DNA from: Durusdinium trenchii
Lineage: Eukaryota; Sar; Dinophyceae; Suessiales; Symbiodiniaceae
DNA length: 64,000 nt
NCBI GenBank assembly: GCA_963970005.1
Contig: CAXAMN010013903.1
Location: 83,458 to 147,457 of the forward strand
Direction: 5' to 3'
A model generated the notes under the pieces. It made no database searches. It saw only the letters and a program-made list of their open reading frames with translations, and had not been told where the DNA came from. Positions 24,305 through 34,533 of this stretch are shown piece by piece. The translations under genes and the position numbers were made by a program. The first letter of the stretch is position 1. Each line of letters starts with the position of its first letter.

Positions 24305-25260
24305 CTTGGAGACGTCGTGACGTTGTCAGAGTAGATGGCACAGTCTCCAAGTTTGGTGGTTTAGATGGACCCCCATCTGTCTAAGACATCTTGGGGGTGG
24401 AACCATCTATACTCCGAAACCACTGTATGTCTCGTGTACTATGAGTATGTGATGCTGCTTGCTGTACTATCTCTCATGTACTCAACCTGGTCGCGACATG
24501 TCGTGCCCTGGATTTTAGTGCCAAAACACCCCAAAGATGAGTCAAATGTCCTATCAAAAGGTTCCAGGGTCATGTCTGGGTTCTGGGAGATCAGTGATAT
24601 CAGGAAATCGCTCGTCAGAAACGATCAACCAGCTTCTTCAAAGTGACCTTTTGAAGGTTCCTAAGTGACCCTTAGGAGGCTTAAGTGACCTCAAACCAGG
24701 TCATCAAAAGGTCACTTCTTCACGTTGACACAGCCAGTCTCAGAAACAGCAAAAGCGATGATCCGTAGAGGCTCCTTTGGGAGTAGACTGTGGCAACGGT
24801 CCGTATTCCATCTGCATGAGGATGATTCTGCTTGTGGATAGGTCGAAACCCCTGGGGTTTCACCAAACCCGCCGGGCTCACCAAACCCCCGGGCTCGACT
24901 GCGCCAGCCATGCTGGAAGCATCACCTGATTCTTACCGTCCATCGGCCCCGGTCGATCAGCTTCGACGCCCAATAGCCCCTTCCTGGTTGTTCCAATATC
25001 ATTCAGGCCCTTTAGTGACCTCTTCGTTTCATACCTTCTTTGTCTGATCCACCCACATTCAGGCAGCTACTAAGACAATATGGTGCCAGCTTGAGCTCCT
25101 TTACATTGGGAAGTGGCTGTTGAAACATCCATGGATGTTCCATGTTTCGCACCCAAGCTCTCCCCCAGAAAGATGCGAAGTCTCTCCCCAGTTCCTCCCC
25201 CCAGATGAAAAAGGATTTCTCTCTTGAAATGGAGGGGAAGTGATTCATCAAGAGTCTACA

Positions 25261-25440
25261 TTACTTCTTGTCCGTCCGGGTCCTTATCTCGGATCCAAGG
25301 ATCGGGTCCAGCAACTCCAAAGTGCCGCGGAGCGTCGCATCCGCCTCCAACACGCCTCCAACACGCATCGGGCAGTGGGCGTGGTGCTCGTTTGGTTCTG
25401 GAAACCGAAGCCGCGGTTTGTTCCCAAGATCCAGCCACGT
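25261..25440 (-). CDS. Possible exon, unknown protein
   Basis: The minus strand reads LDLGNKPRLRFPEPNEHH, then GVLEADATLRGTLELLD and PILGSEIRTRTDKK, with a TAA at 25263-25261. A rival frame, entered after GTGGAG, reads ACWRRVGGGCDAPRHFG and WIRDKDPDGQE up to a GTAATG donor. It is therefore likely coding, with the frame unsettled. Confidence 0.4.
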   Translation of the reverse strand, partial: TWLDLGNKPRLRFPEPNEHHAHCPMRVGGVLEADATLRGTLELLDPILGSEIRTRTDKK

Positions 25441-26170
25441 TCTCCACCCGTGGTCAGGTGAGTTCGGAGGGTTTGAGATGAGGAATCCCCGAAAATGCTG
25501 GAAAATCCGAACCTCCTGACATATCAGGGTCAAACAAGTCAACAGTTTCCAGATGCGGAGATTGGCATCGGGACGGATGATTCCATCCAGCAATCGAATC
25601 GGTCTGAGTCGATCGTAGGTGGCCTTGGGCTGTGCGGTTCAGGAATGGTGAGGATCAAAGTCAGGCAACCGTGGGGTCTTGTCACCAACTGATCCCTATA
25701 GGGCTGGCCCTGCCTGCCGTTTCAAAGATGGGACAGGGGTGGGTGGGTGGTGGTGCCGCGGCCTAAGCACCGAAGCTGAGGAGATGGGAACAGGAGCCCG
25801 GATGGGGACGAGCTCTCTGAAGAGTTTGTGACGGACGCTCTCTGCTTTGACGGTAGATCGGTCGGGGAGGGTCTGGGCCATCAGGTCTGGCGCAACCGAC
25901 AGGTGTAGAACTCGGAAGAACCATGAAACCCTTCCGGGTATATATGTTCAAGTGCAGATCTAGTTCAGAATCCAGTTCAAGTTCCATGTTCAGAATCTAG
26001 TTCAAGTTCTGAACTCTAGATTGCAGGGGGTTGGGACTACACGCCTCGGCCAAACCCAGTCTTTCCACTGTGCAAATGACTGGCTGCCGAAGCTTGGAAT
26101 GACAAGTTCAAGTTCAAACTCGAACTGATCCAAAGAAGGCAGTTCAAACCAAAGAAGGCGATTCTACCAG

Positions 26171-26250
26171 AGGTCACAAAGGGGTGGTGTTTAGTCCCAT
26201 CCAGTGAGTGGATCATCGGCAACACTAACCTCCATGGATAGCACCCCTTT
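26171..26250. mobile_element. Hairpin element, family D, short-armed copy
   Basis: CACAAAGGGGTG on the left faces CACCCCTTTG on the right. The core TTTAGTCCCATCCAGTGAG and the CTCCATGGATAGC stretch match the copy at 28764-28858. Both arms lack the GAC found in the other copies, so the arms have changed together. On the minus strand the right arm lies inside the exon ending at 26230, and the donor GTTAGT is inside the element. Confidence 0.8.
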
Positions 26251-26425
26251 GAAACTCTTGGTACAGTGGCAAACCAATCGCACCTCCCAACAACCAAAGC
26301 ATCTCCTGGATCAGCCACCCCACGGGTGGCTGAGAGAAAGCCCAGCCACAACCAATCGAACGAACCCAGGCCTTTTCGGCCTCGTCCAAATTTGACTGCA
26401 ACATCTTTAGGATCTGCCCCGATCG
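26230..26425 (-). CDS. Exon, unknown protein with hydrophobic helix
   Basis: A 196-nt exon in phase 0 after acceptor GCAAAACGCCAG. It reads RSGQILKMLQSNLDEAEKAW, VRSIGCGWAFSQPPVGW, LIQEMLWLLGGAIGLPLY and QEFQRGAIHG, then the donor GTTAGTG. The stretch LIQEMLWLLGGAIGLPLY is hydrophobic enough to be a membrane or buried helix. The last codons come from the arm of the family D hairpin at 26171-26250, an apparent exonisation. After the next acceptor (CCTCTGGTAG, 26166) the frame closes after six codons, so this may be near a C-terminus or the acceptor may differ. Confidence 0.6.
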
Positions 26426-27229
26426 CTGGCGTTTTGCCAAAACAGGACTCCCTCGGACGTCCGCCTGCGAAGAGCTGCGAGGCCATGCGCCGGTGGAAGC
26501 TCGCGTGGAGGCCTCACTTGGGACGGCGAGCGATCCCCACCGTGCGGAGGGCCGCGAATGGGACGTGAAGCTCCCGCCTCCGCCTCCGCGCGACGTGCAA
26601 CCGGCAAGCTCGGCGAAAGGGGTTTTTTCTCACCGAAGTGGTGGAAAGGTTTGGGCCAACCGTCTCGCTCTCAGCGCCTCGTCTCCGGCTCTCCGGTCGA
26701 CTCCTCCGGCTTGGTTTCTCACCGACTCGCTCTCAGCGACTCGTCTCCGGCTCCGCTCGACTGGTCCGGCTTGGTTTTAGGTCCTTCTTTTGGAGAGGCC
26801 GTCGCCGAAAGCCCCATTTTGGGGTTCTTTGAGGTCAGACCCAAATCTTTGGCCCCCTGATGTTTACTTCCAGGACTTCAAAGAGATCACGAAATGCTTC
26901 CAGGACTTCAAAGAGGTCAGTCACTTGAATATGAGACTTTAAAAGGGTCAGTACCATCAAAGGTCCTGCTGCTTGATGTGATTCTTTGCACTTAAAACTT
27001 GGGGGGATTCCTGTGAGAGTTGCATTCTTCCAACAGGCTGGGTCTTTTTTCATCTAATCCCACCCCGGAGGTTCTTTCGGCATGGAAGACCATCACACAA
27101 GTCTGGGCTAATCCCACGCCAATTTAACCCCATCTCCGAAAATGTCTGTAGTTTCCAAGCAATCCCACTTCTCCAGTCGCGGAGTCCAAACAAAAAGACA
27201 CCTCCAAAAAGAAGCGGGTCGCAGCGGAC

Positions 27230-27351
27230 CCGTGCCCACGGTGCGCGCCTTGCTTGTGACTGAAGCGGACCTGAGAGTTGAGAGCACAGTCCGCCCGAGT
27301 GGGTCAATGTCAACATCGGAAATCATGTTGCCAAGCACACCGCTGTCCAGC
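27230..27351 (-). CDS. Possible exon, unknown protein
   Basis: After acceptor GGCTCCTTTGAAG the minus strand reads GNMISDVDIDPLGRTVLST and LRSASVTSKARTVGTG to a donor GTCCGCTG. Downstream in the same frame FVWTPRLEKWDCLETTDIF is also open, so the exon could be longer. No domain was recognised. Confidence 0.42.
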
Positions 27352-27579
27352 CTTCAAAGGAGCCAAAAACCTTACATGCACTAATCCTAATCCCTGACGT
27401 CCTTGGCCATACAACATTAAAGTTCGTTCCTCGACTAAGGAACCCCCAACAAAATTGGCTGGGGTAAAGACATTCAGCACTGAACCATCGTGACCATTGT
27501 GTGGTGGCCGTGACATTCTGGCGAACATCCTGCACCCTGCACTGTTCTAGCTGCACCCTGCACCCTGCGCGCTGTGACA

Positions 27580-27720
27580 GGTCCGGACCTGCACGGCCCC
27601 AGATTCCCGGACCGCCCCAACCGCCCCAAGCGCCCCGCGAACCCGCCTGATATCGCGTCAAGAAGAGCATGTAGTTCCTCCGCTTCTCCCGCGTCGGTCC
27701 CACGGCGGACCGGACCGGCA
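27580..27720 (-). CDS. Possible exon, unknown protein
   Basis: GC-rich minus-strand stretch reading GTDAGEAEELHALLDAISGG and FAGRLGRLGRSGNLG. The amphipathic start looks coding, but the borders are unresolved and another frame is open. Confidence 0.35.
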
Positions 27721-28380
27721 CGGGGCACTCGGTTCGGATCCGGGGGGGGGGGGGGCGCGACCCGACGGGCGCAAGGTGGCGACCCCAAGACCTTGAGAAT
27801 CCCAACGGAATACAGGCACCCAGTCATTGAGAAGTAAGAACCATTAAGGAACCCCCTTATAGCTATAGCTATCTGGGGAAGAATTGGGGGTATGATGGGG
27901 TCTGTGCCATTTGCGGCTGTGGGTCAAGACCGGACCGACCGGTTGACCATAGACAATCAACAGAATAGATGACCAGCCCGGTCAATCTACTAGTTTAGGG
28001 CTCCAGGTTCCGACCCACAGCCACTTTTTGCGGTATCCAGGGGATCTTGATCCCCCCAAAACGGATGTTCGGTTGGGTTGGACGTTGTGCCCAGAATAGG
28101 TGTCATGAATGCTTCCGTGCAGGGTATCTCTGCCCTGCAATAAAATCAGTGGTTTCGGAGGTTCGATGGCACTGGCATCCCAAGATGTCTTAGACAAATG
28201 GGGGTCCGTATAAACCCCCTTACTTGGGGGAACTTGTGCCAACAAAAACAATGGTAAATGGATATTTTTGGAGCGAATATATAAGTATATATAGTCATTT
28301 TCCTTTATCCATCGATCGACACTCGACGATCGCTTTCTCGTGGTGCCAGGGGGGAATGGATGTAGTTTGAAGTCAGATAC

Positions 28381-28568
28381 CCTGGTCCAGAAAGCCGAGG
28401 GATTGGGTGAAGTAGTAGGAACTTCAATAGCGCATAGACAAGAGTGACAGCTCGGCTCGAGCCTTGTCCAATGCTTGTGTTCATCACTTTCGGTGACGCC
28501 TCCTACCTTGTGCCAAGTCTCACTTGGCCACTCCTCAGCGGTACGATGCTCTTGTTGTTCACCAAGTC
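28381..28568 (-). CDS. Two small exons with a 44-nt intron
   Basis: Exon 28568-28507 follows GTCCGATGATAG and reads DLVNNKSIVPLRSGQVRLGT up to a GTAGGAGG donor, leaving two bases. Exon 28462-28381 follows CATTGGACAAG, completes the codon and reads LEPSCHSCLCAIEVPTTS then PNPSAFWT to the donor GTATCTG. The phases agree, which favours this frame over the rival GEQQEHRTAEEWPSETW. The intron would be only 44 nt, short for any eukaryote, so this is tentative. No domain was recognised. Confidence 0.45.
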
Positions 28569-28763
28569 CTATCATCGGACACTCGAGAATCTTATCTAAC
28601 TTGGCCCACCCTCCGCACCCTTCAGAGCGCTATATGGACTTCACATCAGTCACCAGGCATGCATCCCAAGGCGAGCTCTGCAGCACAGCTTCAAGGCTAT
28701 ATGGCAGAGCATCTACAAGAAAATATTCTCTGGCTCAAGGCCCCACCAAGAAGAAAAATCACC

Positions 28764-28858
28764 CAGTCACAAGACGGGGTGGTGTTTAGTCCCATCCAGT
28801 GAGTGGATGTTCTGGGCACCCCGACTACCTCCATGGATAGCACCCCGTCTTGTGACTG
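28764..28858. mobile_element. Hairpin element, family D
   Basis: Perfect 18-bp inverted arms: CAGTCACAAGACGGGGTG at 28764-28781 and its inverse at 28841-28858. The 59-bp core (TAGTCCCATCCAGTGAGTGG ... CTCCATGGATAGC) is shared with the copies at 26171 and 56893. On the minus strand it carries GGAG followed by GTAGTCGG, a possible internal donor. No target duplication is obvious. Confidence 0.88.
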
Positions 28859-28946
28859 CTGGACCGACCGTCTTTCGTCGAAGCTTGACATCCCGTAAAC
28901 CGAACGGTACTAGCAATACTGAAGCGTGGAGCTAGTCGGCTGAACT

Positions 28947-29236
28947 CTAATCCTCCGGACGTTTGGAAGCAACTGGGAATTCAATTCTCCACAGGTCGGC
29001 TATAGCTTGCTTTTTGATCACTTTGGTCAGCTCTTCAGGTGTCCCTTCCCTTCTTGCTATCCTCTTCAGGTTTTTTCCTGCTTCGAGTGGATGCTTCCAA
29101 AACCAGACGGAAAACGGTCATCCCCGTTTCGATACAGTCAGGATGACCACTGCTTTCCTGGGAAAATCCTGGAACAACGATGAAACACGTCTCCACAACC
29201 AGAGCGTCCTCCGGGGTGGCCACGAATTTCAATCCC
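28947..29236 (-). CDS. Possible 3' exons of the 32-29 kb gene
   Basis: Exon 29236-29148 follows CACCACCCTCAG and reads GLKFVATPEDALVVETCF and IVVPGFSQESS. A different frame from about 29098 to the TAG at 28949-28947 reads PLEAGKNLKRIARREGTPEE, LTKVIKKQAIADLWRIEF and PVASKRPED. Joining them needs either a ~50-nt intron (GTCATC ... TTTGGAAG) or a frameshift. Both stretches have coding-like composition. No domain was recognised. The stop could mark the end of the gene whose exons lie at 29.8-32.1 kb. Confidence 0.48.
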
Positions 29237-29438
29237 CTGAGGGTGGTGCGTGGCGTGCGAACACGTGAAAACCGTGGTCCTGCCACGGGATCTGAGGCAA
29301 CACGCGGTGGCAACAGGCTTGCCAGGACTCCAAGGGAAGCAACCAGTCCTGCAGGAGATTGGTTGGATCATGTTGGATCTTCATCTGAAGAGCATCTTCA
29401 TTGATCTACGCTAGGCCATTTCAAAAATCCTGAAGGGA

Positions 29439-29558
29439 GTCACATGGAGGGCCTGCGGGCGTTTGGCTGGTCCCATCCAGGGGCCGTGGATGTGACAGGG
29501 GCACCCAACTCCTTCCTCCAAGTTCGGCACCCCGTCGAACGTGACTACTGGAGGAGGC
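29439..29558. mobile_element. Hairpin element, family D, decayed copy
   Basis: Core pieces GGTCCCATCCAG, GGGGCACCC and CCTCCAAGTTCGGCACCCC match the family D copy at 56893. The right arm ends CACCCCGTCGAACGTGAC. The left arm keeps only GTCAC and is otherwise lost. Confidence 0.6.
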
Positions 29559-29786
29559 ATCATCATCTCTAAAGACACTGGAACCTTATGTCAGTGAATC
29601 AGTGAACGATCTAGTTGATGCTACAAAAACACCATTCACTTCAGATTTTCAGGACCAGGTTTGACTGCGTCACTGGGCGTACGTAGGGGAAGACCAATTC
29701 CACGAACTGGTCGACTTGGGCTCGCCACTCGCCACCCCCAGAAGCACACAAGCAGCAGGTTCAACTCACAGATCCCTTCCAACAAC

Positions 29787-30008
29787 CTCGCCCTCCAAGG
29801 CCATGAACTCGACCGAGGGGTCATGGCACAAAGCAGCGAGGCATCCGAGCGCATGCAGCGCCTTCGGTGCATCCGAGGCCATGAACTCCGCCAGAAGCTC
29901 GTGCTTCCTCTCCACCACCGCCTCGATGACACTGCCTGAGTCGTCGCACCAATACAGGCAGAAGGCGGAGGCGGTTTCGGTGATGTGGCGGCAGAAGCGG
30001 GGTGGTTT
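29787..30008 (-). CDS. Exon, unknown protein
   Basis: A GC-rich exon of about 222 nt after a strong acceptor (CTCTTCTGCTTCTGCCCAG), ending at a GTTGTTGG donor. It reads KPPRFCRHITETASAFCLYW, CDDSGSVIEAVVERKHELLA, EFMASDAPKALHALGCLAAL and CHDPSVEFMALEGE. Third-position GC and helix-like composition make coding very likely. The style suggests an alpha-helical repeat protein, but no family was recognised. It sits in the same minus-strand gene block as the exons at 31.3-32.1 kb. The exact end may be off by one base. Confidence 0.62.
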
Positions 30009-30418
30009 CTGGGCAGAAGCAGAAGAGTGCACCACGGTTTTGATGCGACAGATGGGTTTCCGGGATCTGGAGATGGGGCGCAAACGGACTTGACCGAGTC
30101 AGAGGTTTGCAGATCATGTAGGATCATGCGGAACTGAGGGTGGAACTCTTGGGAGGTAGTGCGCAACCCCCATGAATCAGAGGGGAATTGAAGACGTCGT
30201 CTGCGCAACCCGTGCTGCAGAAGCCCAGCGATTCGTTCTGAACAAATGAAACTGGCCATCTTTCTCACCGGATTTCTCTTCTGCTCGGTTTTTGTTTCAC
30301 AAACAACTCCCTCGGCAGGTTGTGGTCTTTTCCCCACGAAGTGAAGTGCCGAGGTGGCAATCGTTACACAATAGAACAAATGCAAACGACCAAAAACTCC
30401 ACTGTTTTTAAAGGGGGG

Positions 30419-30497
30419 TAGGCCGTAGAGGTAGCTAGTAGTAGCTAGAGAGGTAGCTAGTAGTAGGGAGAAGCTAGTAGCTACAAGTAGCTATTGC
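30419..30497 (+). repeat. GTAGCTAGTAG repeat
   Basis: Five to six imperfect GTAGCTAGTAGTAG units. Confidence 0.8.
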
Positions 30498-30794
30498 TTA
30501 TAGTATTAGGATGCAGGATAGCTCACGTTTCTTCAAGGAAGCTCCCGCCGCCCTAAAGGTGGCTGGGGAGCTTCCTTGAAGAAGCGCTCGCACTAATGAT
30601 TTGGTTCCTAGACTTGTGGACAGTTCGCCCATGTTCGCCCATGTTCGCAGACCCCAAAACGATCTTTGCCGATACCAACATTATCCGTTGGTCTTCCAAA
30701 ATGCCCACGAGTCTAAACGATCTTCAGCCGAAACCGGCCGGGAAGAGGCTCCGAAATCTCGGCGGTGGGCGGTCGCCACTGGTGCTTCTGGCAC

Positions 30795-30925
30795 CTGCGA
30801 ACCTTTGGGCCCCCCAAATGGGTGTGGGGAACTTGGCACCGGACGGAGACCGACCATGGGCACGAGCACCACCGCTCCGCTGCTGGACCGGTCGTCTCGC
30901 GCGCACGCGCCAGATTCATGGTGGA
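30795..30925 (-). CDS. Possible exon, unknown protein
   Basis: After GTTCACCCGACCAG the minus strand has two coding-like frames to a GTGCCAG donor at 30794: HESGACARDDRSSSGAVV then LVPMVGLRPVPSSPHPFGG, or TMNLARARETTGPAAERW. Neither matches the two-base remainder left by the exon at 31337. A plus-strand frame here is also open. Likely coding, with frame and even strand uncertain. Confidence 0.35.
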
Positions 30926-31336
30926 CTGGTCGGGTGAACATGGTGGAGCAAAAAACACGGCCTCAAACAACTGGGTGGCCACTCACACCCCTCCTATTCA
31001 TAAGGGCGGTCATATAACAGTCAACGAAAGTGAACTCCCCTTGTCGCAGTTTGTTCACTTCCTTTTGGCCCAGGCACGTTCCAGTGGGCCCTCAAACCTT
31101 GGTCAAAGCGCTTCGACTGAGTTCTTGGAATCGAGAAGTTTCGACCAAGAAGCTTGGACAGGTTCGCGTGGCTTGAGAGGGAGAGAACATTCCTACATGC
31201 CCGAACAACAAACATTCCCCAAACCTTTGGTGTGTACAGATATTGACGTCCGTGAAAACTCTCGTGAAAGGAGGAGACGGAAGGAAAACTGTCCGCTATA
31301 ATTATAATGTGATAACGGTATATAACGGTGTCATAC

Positions 31337-32078
31337 CCATTCATGGCAAGCTGCAGCATGCCTTCTGCCGGGTCAAAGGGCTTCTCGGTCTGACTCTGTA
31401 GAAAGGCATGCTCGGCCTGGCACACAAGTGGTGCGATGCGCTGTAGATGCCATATATTCGGCCTCCAGATACCTATGTTCTACAGGAAGTTTCTAGAAGA
31501 TCCCAGCAGATCGCAGGGGTACCGGATCAGTCATCTATATACCCCACCCCCACCAAGCTAAAGGATGGCTCCCCAAAATCTCACCGGTGCTTTATTGCTA
31601 GACCCGATGGCAACGATGGAAGACCGGCCGATGGCAACGGGCGACTCGCCGAAGGAAGCTCCCCTCAGGTCGTGTCTGGGATTGGGCAGTGGCACCAGGC
31701 CGACCGACCCGGTGTTTTCCGTTCGAGTCTCGACCTGCCAGGGTGTGGAGCTGAGCTCCGGGTGACCGCCAGGAAGAGTCGAAAGACATGGGGTCGGTCC
31801 GAACTCCATCTTGGATGACCTAGTAACTACACTCCGACGAACACGTCACATAGAAGTGGAAAACCTCCTGTTTGTAAAGGAAAGTATTCTTCCAAGGGGT
31901 TACTTTCCACTTCCATGTGATGTGTTCGTCAGAGTGTATATTACTGTATAATACTGTATATATTGTTTCCGTTCGTGTACTGGGGGTGGAAGACCACCAG
32001 GACAACCAGCTTCAAGGACCCAGAGGACAAACGTCCGGCCTCAACATGTCGTGACCGAAATGTCTGTTGCAACTGGGC
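31337..32078 (-). CDS. Four phase-matched exons of an unknown protein
   Basis: Four consecutive minus-strand exons join without phase conflict. Exon ~32078-31981 reads RPIAQLQQTFRSRHVEAGRL and SLKLVVLVVFHP and leaves two bases before GTACACG. Exon 31819-31735, after GTTACTAG, reads SSKMEFGPTPCLSTLPGG and HPELSSTPWQ to GTCGAG. Exon 31673-31614 reads GSFLRRVARCHRPVFHRCHR to GTCTAGC. Exon 31440-31337, after TGGCATCTACAG, reads RIAPLVCQAEHAFLQSQTEK and PFDPAEGMLQLAMN to GTATGA. Agreement of phase at three joins is the main support. The 5' border of the first exon is approximate. The first intron is almost wholly a family A hairpin. No domain was recognised. Confidence 0.6.
31828..31938 (-). mobile_element. 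Hairpin element, family A, filling an intron
   Basis: 35-bp arms with three mismatches: 31828-31862 (TACACTCCGACGAACACGTC...) against 31904-31938. The loop CTCCTGTTTGTAAAGGAAAG is shared with other family A copies. On the minus strand the predicted intron runs from 31980 (GTACACG) to 31820 (GTTACTAG), so the element makes up most of it and one arm ends 8 bp from the acceptor. Confidence 0.85.
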
Positions 32079-32225
32079 GATGGGTCGTGACCCACCGACG
32101 GAGCCCTGCGGAGCCCCGCGCTTGGCGCGCCGAGCCCCGAGTGCCAAGCGAAGGACCGACGGAGCCGCGGACCGTGCCCGCCACTCGCGACCGTCCGTCC
32201 GCCTCCCAGCCCTGGTGCTCAACGA

Positions 32226-32400
32226 TGTGGAAGCCATCGCCTGGGAGTGTGGAAGCCATCGCCAAGCCGTTTCGAGGTCTGTGGGGTCGGGCGATGGAAG
32301 CACGAGGCGTCGTTGTTGCGGTGGGTCGGGCGATGGAAGCGCGGGAAGCGCGCGATGTTTTTGGGCGATGATGGGCGGTGGAAGCACGGCAAGCGAAACA
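32226..32400 (+). repeat. GCGATGGAAGC-type interspersed repeat
   Basis: Six scattered units of GATGGAAGC/GTGGAAGCCATCGCC occur within 175 bp, some inverted. The stretch is open in several frames on both strands and was not called as coding. Confidence 0.55.
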
Positions 32401-32479
32401 GGGTTTTCTGCACAGTTTGCTGCGAAACATATGGGGGGAAGGACAAATATAGCACCCTTCAAGAACAGCAATGTGATCT

Positions 32480-33595
32480 CCCAAGTAAGGGGTTCTTCAA
32501 AATGGCCTTTTCATACCCAGGTTTGAGGTCACAAACAGACCTGTAAAAGGTCACTTAGGGATTTCCAAAAAGGTCAGTTTGAAGAAAGTAATTGCTGGTA
32601 ACCAATGTAATTGAACAACCTCTTCATAAAGGGTCATATTATGAATCAAGAGTCTACATTATGTGGTCAAATGTTGAGATGTTCAGTCCAAGTCTCCATC
32701 GAAGATCACCCGAGCACCTGAGTTTCCTTCCAAGCACCCGCAATAGTCGCTGGCTGTGAAGAGGGAAAGGCATAAGCCTTTGGCACCTGCACCGGAGGCC
32801 CCGACAGAGCTTTCGGGAGCTTGGAGAGTGCTCTAATGCTTCACCAATCCAAATGCACCCACAAGAAGAAGCGGTAGCAGTAGTTCATGATGCATGATCT
32901 TGAGAAAAAAGACCCCAAAGCCCTGTGTGCTGAGAAAGAAAACGTACAAAACGGCATCTCTTTTGAGAAGTGCAGGGCCCTTATCAACCCTTTTGTCCCC
33001 TCTCGTGTACCATACGCATTGCGCTTTCGGTTGGCCCCCAATCTCAGCATGCAGTTCAAACAATGATGCAGACTCTTGATAATTTACATGCCCAAACCTG
33101 CTCTGGACTGAGCAGCTAGGTCGCTGGACCGGACTGCAGCCAGCTGTGGGCAAGCTGGGGTCCAAAAAGTGCTTACTGTGAGCGAGAAACATACAACCCT
33201 TGCCTGACGAATCCGGCGAACTGCCTGATTGTCTTGTCTAGAAGCGTTAGTTGATCAGGCAGAATGCTCCGGGATCTTTCTTGGAGACCATGTTCAATCC
33301 ACCGTCCGAATTCGGGTATACGGGTATATCCCAGGGCCCGTGTGTGGATGATGGGGCCTGGTTGCAGGCCTTGTTCAAAAACAGTGATAAGACCTTACTT
33401 TTACCGACGGCTATATATATATATATATACAAGTGTCCTCGGACAGACCCATGCGACATTCCACAACTGTGCCTTTCAGTAAAACCTCCATCTCATCCTC
33501 GCATGCATGCCACCTGAGAAGCGAGCGAGAGTGAGCGAGCGTTGCTCGCTTCTGAGATCTCGAAGGGAAAATGTCTTCTGAGCCTCCGCTCTTTC
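32480..33595. other. Spacer between opposed gene blocks
   Basis: No exon is supported. It holds fragments of the AGTGACCTTTTGAAG-type dispersed motif (32525-32580, also at 24640-24715), a right-end half of a family C element (TCAAGAGTCTACA, about 32645) and a (TA)n run at 33410-33428. Reading preference changes from minus to mixed around here. Confidence 0.45.
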
Positions 33596-33692
33596 TGCAG
33601 ACTCTTGATGATATGTCAACATATTTCCAAGCCCCCATATGAAGAGGTTGTTCAATCCAAATGGGAGGTTGAAATAGTATCAAGAGTCTACA
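33596..33692. mobile_element. Hairpin element, family C
   Basis: A 97-bp element with TGCAGACTCTTGATG at 33596-33610 and the inverse TATCAAGAGTCTACA at 33678-33692. A related half at about 32610-32660 shares both the end and the inner GAAGAGGTTGTTCA in inverse order. A second full copy lies at 44456-44554. Lone ends occur near 6721, 25250 and 33069. Confidence 0.82.
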
Positions 33693-33710
33693 CCTTAGTA
33701 TCAAATCTCT

Positions 33711-33896
33711 ATGCCGGACCATCCTTGCACCAAACTCGCAGCCGAAGCCCTGACTTGTCCAACAGCCCTGACACTCGACCAGCTTCGATTCCTTGTTCGA
33801 AGTCCACTCGGACCCGACCCGACCAATGCCAGCTTGGGGGGATGTGGAGGCCATGTGGTTCAGGAAGAGCTCCAGCTTGCAAGACTGGTGACATGA
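33711..33896 (+). CDS. Possible exon, unknown protein
   Basis: The plus strand reads MPDHPCTKLAAEALTCPT, ALTLDQLRFLVRSPLG and VVQEELQLARL up to a GTGACATG that could be a donor. The complementary strand is also open (GIGRVGSEWTSNKESKLVE). Strand assignment is tentative. Confidence 0.35.
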   Translation: MPDHPCTKLAAEALTCPTALTLDQLRFLVRSPLGPDPTNASLGGCGGHVVQEELQLARLVT

Positions 33897-34533
33897 GCTC
33901 CAGATGCGGAGGCAGACTGACCCCGAAGCAAAAAAAGCCTTCGATTGAAGGTGGATGCGATGGACCATTTCCTCATCGGTCTGATGTTCATCTGAGTCAT
34001 CTTTGCAGCGTTTACGGTTCCTGATGGTTCCTGTGAATCAGCGGATCTCTTGTTTTGGCACAAACAGACATAAAAAGACATCATAATCGAGTGAGATACA
34101 AGCACTGTGATTGTTTTCGCGCATTTGCTCTGCATAGAAGTGCTTACCATGACGTACCTCTACTAGGTTCTTCAAAGTGGCCATGTGACGGTCCGTTCGT
34201 TTCATTGAAGCACTGACGGGACCCCACAGTTGCGGGTGATTGATCCAACTCTTTTGCACTGAAACCTCCATTGACCCGAAGACCTTCCAGTCTTCCCACC
34301 AGGCGCCCTCCCACTCCCACCAGGCTCACCGGCCACTCGAAGCCTCGACCCTTGAACTCTTCGCTCCCTCAGCATGTGAAAGCGAACGACGCTTTCACGC
34401 CAAGCTCCACGCAAAACCCTGGGTTCAAGGAGGGGGAAATGGATGCGAAACTCGCCTGACTGGCAGATTCAACTCGCATCTTCTTGCGGCTCCAGTGGCC
34501 ACGGCCTGGCAGCTCATGCGAGCGCAGAAGTAG

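Noticed and set aside
28724..28742. Possible spliced-leader relic (CTCTGGCTCAAG)
   Set aside because: Only the last nine bases resemble the dinoflagellate leader; the CCATTTTGG part is absent.
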